A DNA stretch of 30,478 bases from Clostridium sp. CAG:632. Lineage in GTDB: Bacteria > Bacillota > Clostridia > Lachnospirales > Lachnospiraceae. Both the position numbers and the translations under genes were made by a program. A model generated the notes under the pieces. That model was given only the letters and a program-made list of their open reading frames with translations. It searched no databases and was not told where the DNA came from. Shown one piece after another: positions 8,231-15,226 of this stretch. The stretch is taken from contig HF991363.1 in assembly GCA_000431515.1 (NCBI GenBank), positions 1,792-32,269 of the forward strand, read 5' to 3'. Each line of letters begins with the position of its first letter. Within the stretch, counting starts at the first letter, position 1.

Positions 8231-8674
8231 ATGGAAATTAATCTGGATGCCATATCGAAGTTAACACAGATCGATGCCACAGAGGCAGTAAAGAACACCG
8301 GAAATGATGATTTCAAATTTACTCTGGTCAGCCACCTTCAGGAGAGTGAGCTTCAGGCGAAACTGGAGGGCCTGATGAAGGAGATTGAGTCCGAGGGGCA
8401 GAGGATCGCCAGGCGGAAGGATATCCGGGACATGAAGCGGTATCGGGCGAAGATTAAGGAATTTATGAATGAAATTACGACCCATTCCCATACATTTTCC
8501 AGAGAGAACTTTCTGGATCGGAAGGGAAGACATCGGGTATATGGAATCATTCATCAGGTAGATGAAGATTTGGATAAACTGGCAGAGGCATTGTTGTCAG
8601 AGGAGAAGGATCATCTAGAGATTCTCCGGTTAATTGATGAAATACGGGGAATGCTGATCGACATTTTGACGTAA
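8231..8674 (+). CDS. YaaR family protein (DUF327)
   Basis: A 147-residue, largely helical, charged protein matching the size and location of Bacillus YaaR between tmk and holB. Characteristic pieces are the central KEIESEGQRIARRKDIRDMKRYR region, the KEFMNEITTHSHTFSRENF stretch and the DRKGRHRVYGIIHQVDEDL segment, followed by a C-terminal LIDEIRGMLIDILT helix. Function is not established; only the genomic association with replication and sporulation-related genes is known. A strong AAGGAGGT lies about 7 nt before the ATG. Confidence 0.85.
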   Translation: MEINLDAISKLTQIDATEAVKNTGNDDFKFTLVSHLQESELQAKLEGLMKEIESEGQRIARRKDIRDMKRYRAKIKEFMNEITTHSHTFSRENFLDRKGRHRVYGIIHQVDEDLDKLAEALLSEEKDHLEILRLIDEIRGMLIDILT

Positions 8675-8693
8675 CAGAAAGAGGGTGTATGCC

Positions 8694-9704
8694 ATGACGA
8701 CATTTCGTGATGTAGTAGGACATGAGAGTATTATAGGGCATTTCAAGAGCAGTATTGAGCAGGGAAAAGTGGCACATGCTTATCTGATCCATGGAGAGAA
8801 GGGCACCGGAAAGAAGATGCTGGCGGGACTGTTTGCCAAGACACTGCAATGTGAGGCCGGTGGTACGGATCCGTGTGGAACCTGTCGTTCCTGCATCCAG
8901 TGTGACAGTGGAAACCAGCCGGATATTATCTGGGTAACACATGAGAAGCCGACTGTGATCTCGGTAGATGATATTCGTGAACAGGTTAATAATGATATTA
9001 TTATCAAACCATACAGCAGCCGGTATAAGATCTACATTATTCCGGAGGCGGAGCTGATGAATCCGCAGGCGCAGAATGCATTGTTAAAGACGATTGAGGA
9101 ACCGCCGGAATATGCGATCATTATGCTGTTGACCAATAATCTGGACAAGATGCTGCCGACGATTCTGTCGCGGTGCATTACACTGAACCTGAAGCCGGTA
9201 GGCGAGCTGGACATGATGGAGTATTTATCCAGAATGGGGATTCCGCAGGCAAAGGCCAAGTTCTGTGTCGGATTTGCATTCGGCAATCTGGGGAAGGCCG
9301 TTCGACTGGCCACCTCGGAGGAGTATAATGAGATCAAGCATGATTGTGTGCAGATTCTGAAGGATATTAATCGCATGGAGATCTACGATCTGATCGATGC
9401 GGTGAAGAAGATGTCCAAGTATAAATTAGATATTTATGATTATCTGGATATCATGATGATGTGGTACCGGGATATTCTGATGTTAAAAGTGTCCGGATCG
9501 CCGGATAAGCTGCTGTTTAAGGAAGAGTATGCGACATTAAAGCAGCAGGCCAATTATATTTCTTATGAAGGTATTGAGAATGTGCTGAAGGCACTGGATA
9601 AGGTTAAGGTACGGCTAGAAGCGAATGTAAACTTCGACATAGCAATGGAGCTTCTGCTGTTAACAATAAAGGAGAATCAGAATGATAGAAGTAATCGGAG
9701 TTAG
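8694..9704 (+). CDS. holB: DNA polymerase III delta' subunit (clamp loader)
   Basis: About 336 residues, AAA+ fold. The N-terminus FRDVVGHESIIGHFKSSI is typical, and the P-loop is HGEKGTGKK. Four cysteines (CEAGGTDPCGTCRSC) form the zinc-binding module of clamp-loader AAA+ proteins. The delta' hallmarks ALLKTIEEPPEYAIIMLLTNN and TILSRC (the SRC motif with the arginine finger) are intact. Known role: the stator of the clamp loader, opening and loading the beta sliding clamp. I choose the ATG at 8694, after GAGGG at 8681-8685. The in-frame GTG at 8685 lies within that ribosome site. The gene overlaps ricT by 23 nt. Confidence 0.95.
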   Translation: MTTFRDVVGHESIIGHFKSSIEQGKVAHAYLIHGEKGTGKKMLAGLFAKTLQCEAGGTDPCGTCRSCIQCDSGNQPDIIWVTHEKPTVISVDDIREQVNNDIIIKPYSSRYKIYIIPEAELMNPQAQNALLKTIEEPPEYAIIMLLTNNLDKMLPTILSRCITLNLKPVGELDMMEYLSRMGIPQAKAKFCVGFAFGNLGKAVRLATSEEYNEIKHDCVQILKDINRMEIYDLIDAVKKMSKYKLDIYDYLDIMMMWYRDILMLKVSGSPDKLLFKEEYATLKQQANYISYEGIENVLKALDKVKVRLEANVNFDIAMELLLLTIKENQNDRSNRS

Positions 9705-10599
9705 ATTTCGGGAAAATGGTAAGATCTATTCCTTTAATCCGTTAGATATACAGGTAGAGCCGGGAGATTTTGTAATTGTGGAGACTGCCAGAGGCATGGA
9801 GTACGGCAAGGTGGTCCGGGGCAGATATTCCTTTGATGAGAAGAGTCTGCAGACTCCGATTAAGCCGATCATCCGGAAAGCAACGGAGGCAGATGCGGAG
9901 CGCGACAGACGGAATAAGGAGAAGAGCAAGGAAGCATTTAATATCTGTCTGCAGAAGATCGCGAAGCATAAGCTGGCAATGAAGCTGATCGAGGCAGAGT
10001 ATACCTTTGATAACAATAAGGTGCTGTTTTATTTTACGGCAGACGGCCGAATCGATTTCCGAGAGCTGGTTAAGGATCTGGCGGCTGTGTTTAAGACACG
10101 AATCGAGCTGCGGCAGATCGGTGTACGGGATGAGACCAAGATCGTAGGCGGTATCGGTATCTGCGGACGTGAACTGTGCTGTCACAGTCATTTATCGGAT
10201 TTCGTACCGGTATCGATCAAGATGGCGAAAGAGCAGAGCCTTTCTTTGAATCCAACTAAAATTTCCGGTGTATGCGGACGTCTGATGTGCTGCTTGAGCT
10301 ATGAGGAGCAGACCTATGAGTATCTGAATGACCGGATGCCGAATATCGGTGATTATGTAAAGACACCGACCGGTCAGAAGGGGGAAGTAACCGGTACGAA
10401 TGTACTGCGCCAGCTGGTGAAGGTGGTAGTCACCAATGATGCCGGTGAGAAGGAGGTTCTGGACTTCAAGGTGGATGAGCTGCGGTTCAAGCCAAAGCGC
10501 AGACGCGATAAATCCAGAGTCAGTGCAGAGGAAATGAAGGAATTGGAAGAACTGGAGAAACAGGAAAAGAAGGAAGGTAAGTCCAAGCTGGATGATTAG
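9682..10599 (+). CDS. ricT: PSP1-domain protein, RicT/YaaT
   Basis: A 305-residue cytoplasmic protein of the PSP1 family. It has the N-terminal GVRFRENGKIYSFNPLD and VIVETARGMEYGKVV strands, a central helical stretch and the diagnostic Cys-rich segment (GRELCCHSH through GRLMCCLSYE). The C-terminus is Lys/Glu-rich and disordered. In Bacillus, RicT (YaaT) joins RicA and RicF in a complex carrying [4Fe-4S] clusters that modulates RNase Y-dependent mRNA processing and affects sporulation and competence. The visible cysteines fit cluster ligation. AAAGGAGA at 9668-9675 sits inside the end of holB, so translation is probably coupled. Confidence 0.93.
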   Translation: MIEVIGVRFRENGKIYSFNPLDIQVEPGDFVIVETARGMEYGKVVRGRYSFDEKSLQTPIKPIIRKATEADAERDRRNKEKSKEAFNICLQKIAKHKLAMKLIEAEYTFDNNKVLFYFTADGRIDFRELVKDLAAVFKTRIELRQIGVRDETKIVGGIGICGRELCCHSHLSDFVPVSIKMAKEQSLSLNPTKISGVCGRLMCCLSYEEQTYEYLNDRMPNIGDYVKTPTGQKGEVTGTNVLRQLVKVVVTNDAGEKEVLDFKVDELRFKPKRRRDKSRVSAEEMKELEELEKQEKKEGKSKLDD

Positions 10600-10634
10600 G
10601 ACGGATTCATTCAGAAGCGGACGATGGGCAGCAG

Positions 10635-11459
10635 ATGAAGCTCAGACAGGATGAGAGTGTGATGGAAAATAAGATAGAACCGGCACATACTGAGTTGATG
10701 AACGAGAATGTGCCGGTGGAGCCACTGGTGCATGCAGGAGAGCGAGTGGATGACCTGCAGTGCAAGGGTTACCGGATCATTCAGGATCCGAAGCGGTTCT
10801 GCTTCGGTGTGGATGCGGTGTTTCTGTCAGAATTCGTGAAAGAGAAAGTCAAGTGTGGAAATCGGATTCTTGATCTGGGAACCGGAACCGGGATTATTCC
10901 GATTCTCCTGGCTGCAAAGACAGAGGCTGCACATATTACCGGACTGGAGATACAGACAGAGAGTGCGGAAATGGCAGAGCGCAGTGTGCGCCTGAACGGA
11001 CTGTCTGACCGAATTGCAATTAAACAGGGTGATATTAAGGAAGCCGCAGGATTATTTCCTGCAGCTTCTTTTGATGTCATCACATCGAACCCTCCATATA
11101 TGACAAATCAGCATGGCCTGCAGAATGCATACGAGCCGAAAAATATCGCACGACATGAGATTCTCTGTAATCTGGAGGATGTAGTGAAGGCAGCAGCCTA
11201 TCTGGTAAAGCCGGGAGGCAGTTTCTGTATGATCCATAAGCCGTTTCGACTGGCGGAGATCTTCGGTGTGCTGATGAAGTATAAGATGGAACCGAAGCGG
11301 ATGCGCATGATCCAGTCCTATGTGGCTAAGGAGCCGGGCATGGTTATGGTGGAAGCGGTACGTGGCGGACGGTCAAGGATCAAGGTGGAGCCGCCGCTGA
11401 TCGTGTATCGGGAAAAGGGCGTGTATACGGATGAAGTGCGGAAGCTATATGGGGAGTAA
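10635..11459 (+). CDS. tRNA1(Val) adenine-37 N6-methyltransferase-like protein (TrmN6/YabB)
   Basis: A 274-residue Rossmann-fold, SAM-dependent N6-adenine methyltransferase. Motif I is RILDLGTGTGIIPILLA and the catalytic motif IV is NPPY (within TSNPPYMTN). Upstream, FCFGVDAVFLSEFV is the segment shared by YfiC/YabB enzymes. Position between ricT and rsmI matches Bacillus yabB, so tRNA m6A37 methylation is the likely activity, though not proved here. The start is uncertain: ATG 10635 has only a weak GGCAGCAG site, while ATG 10662 (in frame) follows AGGATGAGAG. The first nine residues may therefore not be translated. Confidence 0.88.
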   Translation: MKLRQDESVMENKIEPAHTELMNENVPVEPLVHAGERVDDLQCKGYRIIQDPKRFCFGVDAVFLSEFVKEKVKCGNRILDLGTGTGIIPILLAAKTEAAHITGLEIQTESAEMAERSVRLNGLSDRIAIKQGDIKEAAGLFPAASFDVITSNPPYMTNQHGLQNAYEPKNIARHEILCNLEDVVKAAAYLVKPGGSFCMIHKPFRLAEIFGVLMKYKMEPKRMRMIQSYVAKEPGMVMVEAVRGGRSRIKVEPPLIVYREKGVYTDEVRKLYGE

Positions 11460-11497
11460 AGGTGGAGGATTGATATCGCAGGAAAGGAAGCAATGAC

Positions 11498-12340
11498 ATG
11501 GCAGGAACATTATATCTGTGTGCAACACCGATTGGAAATCTGGAGGATATGACGTACCGGGCAATCCGGGTGCTGCAGGAGGTTGATCTGATTGCGGCAG
11601 AGGATACAAGAAACAGTATTAAGCTGTTGAATCATTTCGATATCCATACGCCGATGACCAGCTATCATGAATATAATAAGTATGATAAGGCACGCGTGCT
11701 GGTAGGATACCTGCAGGAGGGCAAGAATATAGCGGTGATTACGGATGCCGGAACACCGGGAATCTCTGATCCGGGAGAGGAGCTGGTCAGACAGTGCCAT
11801 GAGGCCGGGATTACGGTGACTTCTCTGCCGGGGGCGTGTGCCTGCGTGAATGCACTTGTGATCAGTGGACTGCCGACGAGACGATTCTGCTTTGAAGCAT
11901 TCTTGCCGACGGATAAGAAAGAACGGAGCCGGGTGCTGGAAGAGCTGAAGACAGAGACACGGACGATTGTGCTTTATGAGGCACCACATCGCCTGGTGCG
12001 GACGCTGCAGGAGCTGGCAGAGACACTGGGAAACCGCAGACTGACCGTCTGCCGGGAACTGACGAAAAAGCATGAGACTGTCTTTCAGACCACATTGCCG
12101 GAGGCTGTAGAATATTATACGGCACAGGAACCGAAAGGGGAATGTGTGCTGGTTATGGAGGGCGTGAGCTTCAAGGCACTGGAAGAAGAAGAACGGAAAC
12201 AATGGGAGACGATGAGCATTCCGGAGCATGTGACCTACTATATGGAGCAGGGTATGGATAAAAAGGCGGCTATGAAACAGGTGGCAGCAGACCGCGGAAT
12301 CAGCAAGCGGGATGTGTATCGGGAGCTGATTGAGGAGTAA
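11498..12340 (+). CDS. rsmI: 16S rRNA (cytidine1402-2'-O)-methyltransferase
   Basis: A 280-residue protein of the tetrapyrrole-methylase fold. The family signature LYLCATPIGNLEDMTYRAI lies at the N-terminus, then AAEDTRN, VITDAGTPGISDPG (SAM-binding loop), LPGACACVNALVISGLP and the C-terminal helical extension. Known role: 2'-O-methylation of C1402 in the 30S decoding centre, with RsmH adding N4-methylation. The ATG at 11498 follows AAAGGAAG (11483-11490). It is the last gene of the tmk cluster, and 35 nt later the convergent minus-strand gene ends. No clear intrinsic terminator is visible in that gap. Confidence 0.96.
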   Translation: MAGTLYLCATPIGNLEDMTYRAIRVLQEVDLIAAEDTRNSIKLLNHFDIHTPMTSYHEYNKYDKARVLVGYLQEGKNIAVITDAGTPGISDPGEELVRQCHEAGITVTSLPGACACVNALVISGLPTRRFCFEAFLPTDKKERSRVLEELKTETRTIVLYEAPHRLVRTLQELAETLGNRRLTVCRELTKKHETVFQTTLPEAVEYYTAQEPKGECVLVMEGVSFKALEEEERKQWETMSIPEHVTYYMEQGMDKKAAMKQVAADRGISKRDVYRELIEE

Positions 12341-12375
12341 GGGGATATATCGGTAAGTAAGCGTTCTACTACAGT

Positions 12376-14424
12376 TTACAGTGTATATTTCCGGATCTTG
12401 TGTTTCATAAGGGCCTCATCCCATCTCGGGAATAGGTAAAATGCAAACACAAAATAGATAATCGCAATGCCCGGCAGGCCCCAAAGGGCAGAAGTAATAC
12501 CTAAATGCCAGACAAAGAAGCAAACATAGGCAATTGTAAAGAATAGAAAATCAAGGGAGATGCGTTGGACGGCATCGTAATAGCGGTGAATGACAATCAT
12601 ACGATCATCTTTCCGGAGATCTGTAATCTGTTTTCCATTCTCAAACATGACACAATCATAGCTATAAACGCCATGACCAATATCTACATTTTTGATAATT
12701 CCACGTTCGTATAATGAGAGAAATGCTGCTTTCAGGAACTGATCTGAAAGCGGCGCATCACTGCAGTAATAGGCCAGGCGGGTCTGATTCCGGAAGCGTT
12801 CTTCTGTGCGCGACAAGAGAATTATATAATAAATTCCGGTTGTAATCAAAAGAATCAGGCAGAAAAATAAAAACCAATTCTGATTTGGAATACGGATGAA
12901 ATCGGAGATTGGAAGCATAAACTGCAGGATTCCAATAATAATTGTAAATGCTGTCAGAGTTGTCAGGACGACACCGGCAATTGTCCACTGATATTGATAT
13001 CGATCGATCCGGGCATAGAAAATATACCGGATACAATCAGCGGAACAGTTCGGAAGCTGAGTAAATCCATGATGATGAAACGAATCAGCTGCCGCATCAT
13101 AGTCCCAACTGTAAATCTTACCTTCACCGGAAGCAACGGTTCCCTTTTTAGCCGGATCGTCAGTATGTAAGGGATGCTGTTTATCATAATGAACTGCATA
13201 TTGGCGATTCAGGAGATGATCACATTCCAGATAAATAACCAGCGACAGTGCGGCTCCTGCAATGAATAATGGAAGACTATGGAAAATCAGTCCCAGTCCG
13301 ATAAAAATCAGCCAGAGCAGTCCTTCTGAAAAAATGCAGATTTTTCGCTTTAGATCATGAGTTTTAAAATGCTGACTGTTTGCCTGAAAGCGGTGATAGT
13401 GGGAGGTGGCATCATTCAGTAAGAAGTCTTCCTCCGGCAATAGCTGTAACCGGTACTCGGCAGATTTTTTAGCGAGGGAAAAAGGAATCTTTCGCAGAGA
13501 AAAAAGTGCCAGTGATATTAATAACATGAAAAGCAGGAAAGCAACGCTTTCCGGATGATAAGACTCCCATGTATAGGCATTGGCGAATGGCATAATAAGC
13601 AGGACCATCTGCAGTGCTATCAGGCAGATTAGGGTAATTGTTACAACGTGATAGCCGGTATGCAGTCTGCGGTACTTCTTTGAAAGGGTGATATCCCGAT
13701 CAGAACCGATGTTAATCGAAGCTTCCGGTTCCGATGTCGGATATTCCGGAGTTAAGGTGGTATCGCATAAAAGATTAGCAGTCATATAATCGTGAAAACT
13801 GCTCTCATTGAACAAACTGTATAAAAGAACAAGTGCCAGTTCGGTGCTGATACTGTCTGCTTTACATTCTGCAAAAATATATGTAAGTGCGGGTTCTGCA
13901 AGGGTAAGGTCTTTCAGATAGTGATCTAAGATTTCTGTGATTTCCGGGATGTCTGTTTCCGAAGAATGTGCGGTAGATCGATTCTGAATCAGATTGTCTA
14001 TTCGAAGCGACAATTTTTTGAAGTCTATGGAGTTCAGTAGCATCCGGATCTGTTTCGGCTGATTCTTGCCGGAATAATTTTTCTGAAATAAATTCGATAG
14101 AAACTGGCTGTATTTACTGCTCGTCGGAAACGGTTCCGTACGGTGAATTATGTAGTAAAGCAGCGGATTCTCATATTGTGTGTCATGTGTCAGATCAATA
14201 TGAGATAGCCTGCGAATAAAATCATCTGTAAATATGGACTGTGCAAGAATCTCCTCTTCCGAGGAATCCGGTGTCAGGCATTCTGCATAAAAGAATAATG
14301 AATATGCCATAGTCCGATTTGACGGTTTTCCTAAATCATATGGAAAAGGATTCATCTTCAGTACATTCGTACAAATCGCTTCTACCGATGGAACAGTATC
14401 AGATACTGCGTTGCGAAAATTCAT
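12376..14424 (-). CDS. Large polytopic membrane protein, function unknown
   Basis: About 682 residues. The N-terminal third (about 230 residues) looks soluble and helical. About eight hydrophobic segments follow: a pair around GYHVVTITLICLIALQ and ESVAFLLFMLLISLALF, a pair around LLWLIFIGLGLIF and LPLFIAGAALSLVIYLE, a pair around IAGVVLTTLTAFTIIIGIL and WFLFFCLILLITTGIYYII, and a final pair near the C-terminus. Between these sits a soluble part with LSDQFLKAAFLSLYERGIIKN, which looks like a small winged-helix-type segment. I recognise no family; it is possibly DUF2207-like in general layout, but that is weak. The start at 14424 is preferred because GGGGG (minus strand, 14432-14436) is 7 nt away, while the ATG at 14430 is too close. 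It is transcribed away from the HTH gene. Confidence 0.75.
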   Translation of the reverse strand: MNFRNAVSDTVPSVEAICTNVLKMNPFPYDLGKPSNRTMAYSLFFYAECLTPDSSEEEILAQSIFTDDFIRRLSHIDLTHDTQYENPLLYYIIHRTEPFPTSSKYSQFLSNLFQKNYSGKNQPKQIRMLLNSIDFKKLSLRIDNLIQNRSTAHSSETDIPEITEILDHYLKDLTLAEPALTYIFAECKADSISTELALVLLYSLFNESSFHDYMTANLLCDTTLTPEYPTSEPEASINIGSDRDITLSKKYRRLHTGYHVVTITLICLIALQMVLLIMPFANAYTWESYHPESVAFLLFMLLISLALFSLRKIPFSLAKKSAEYRLQLLPEEDFLLNDATSHYHRFQANSQHFKTHDLKRKICIFSEGLLWLIFIGLGLIFHSLPLFIAGAALSLVIYLECDHLLNRQYAVHYDKQHPLHTDDPAKKGTVASGEGKIYSWDYDAAADSFHHHGFTQLPNCSADCIRYIFYARIDRYQYQWTIAGVVLTTLTAFTIIIGILQFMLPISDFIRIPNQNWFLFFCLILLITTGIYYIILLSRTEERFRNQTRLAYYCSDAPLSDQFLKAAFLSLYERGIIKNVDIGHGVYSYDCVMFENGKQITDLRKDDRMIVIHRYYDAVQRISLDFLFFTIAYVCFFVWHLGITSALWGLPGIAIIYFVFAFYLFPRWDEALMKHKIRKYTL

Positions 14425-14443
14425 AAACATTCCCCCAATTCGC

Positions 14444-14467
14444 GTATTACTAAGTGTTCTGTAATAC
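14444..14467. promoter_or_regulatory. Inverted repeat, possible operator
   Basis: GTATTAC (14444-14450) and GTAATAC (14461-14467) form a perfect 7-bp inverted repeat with a 10-bp spacer, so the centres lie about 17 bp apart. It sits in the 258-bp divergent intergenic region, close to the minus-strand membrane-protein start. The rest of that region (14468-14682) shows nothing I can name. A binding site for the adjacent HTH-like protein is only a suggestion. Confidence 0.35.
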
Positions 14468-14682
14468 TTCGTAATCTAGCTATCGGTCGCCGCAAAGGCT
14501 ATTTTAGAGACAGATCAACGGTTCACATGTAGCGTCTGCAACGACAAAAGTAAATTAAGTTTAGCATATTCTACAATACCTGACAAGAGAGGAACCGGGA
14601 AATCTCAGCAAAGTCCATATATGTAGCCGGAAGATTGTGAACATTGAAGGGGCATAGAGGAAGCGGAAGGGGATGAAAATGA

Positions 14683-15132
14683 GTGACAAACATCGAAAGC
14701 GAAATACAGGCATATCTGGATGAGCATTATGTACAGAAACCGAAGATGAATTTCCGAAAATATGTATTAACACGGATGCAGGAAATGTTGGATAAAAAGC
14801 AGTTCCTTAAGGAATGCAGTATTTATCAACGGGGCAGTATTGACCGCAGGGTCCACAATAAGCTAAAACATGCAACCGATCAATATAAGCCATATAAGAC
14901 AACCGCAATGGCATATTGTCTGGCATTGGGACTTAGCATTCGGGAGGCAGAACAGCTGCTTTATCTGGCCGGATATCATTTTGAGGAAGGAAGCCTGACG
15001 GATCAGATCGTGAAATATTGTCTGGAAAAGGGAATCTATTCTGCAGACGTGGTAAATAATGAAATCTGTTATTTCTCAGAAATATACGGACTGAAGAGGA
15101 CAGAACTGGTCGGGTCTGTTGCGAGAGAATGA
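14683..15132 (+). CDS. Small HTH-like regulatory protein
   Basis: A 149-residue, all-helical, basic and acidic protein. The stretch YKTTAMAYCLALGLSIREAE, then LLYLAGYHFEEG, then LTDQIVKYCLEKGIYS resembles a Clostridial domain linked to XRE-type helix-turn-helix proteins, in which the first helices take the place of the HTH and the rest reads 'ALAL.L....A..LL..AGY.L......D.IV.YC...GIY'. This is recognition by pattern, not by search. The start is GTG at 14683 after GGAAGGGG (14665-14672); the ATG codons nearby are out of frame. It is divergent from the large membrane protein and upstream of the secreted amidase, so it could regulate either. Confidence 0.6.
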   Translation: MTNIESEIQAYLDEHYVQKPKMNFRKYVLTRMQEMLDKKQFLKECSIYQRGSIDRRVHNKLKHATDQYKPYKTTAMAYCLALGLSIREAEQLLYLAGYHFEEGSLTDQIVKYCLEKGIYSADVVNNEICYFSEIYGLKRTELVGSVARE

Positions 15133-15136
15133 CGGA

Positions 15137-15182
15137 AATGTCTTGTGTGAAAAGACCCAAAATCCGGAGAAATGATTACAAT
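15137..15182 (+). promoter_or_regulatory. Upstream element and -10 of the amidase gene
   Basis: AATGTC (15137-15142), 7 nt, AAAAGACC (15150-15157), 19 nt, then TACAAT (15177-15182). The same layout recurs at 17872-17918. GTCTT and AAGAC within it can pair. No TTGACA-like -35 box is present, so an activator or alternative sigma factor may recognise the element. Confidence 0.5.
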
Positions 15183-15226
15183 AAAGGATGGATAGAGGAA
15201 ACAAATAGAAAAGGAGGAGACAAATT

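Noticed and set aside
12758..13199. Short minus-strand ORFs inside the large membrane-protein gene
   Set aside because: They are shadows of the 682-residue minus-strand gene; they lack ribosome sites and have low-complexity, improbable composition.
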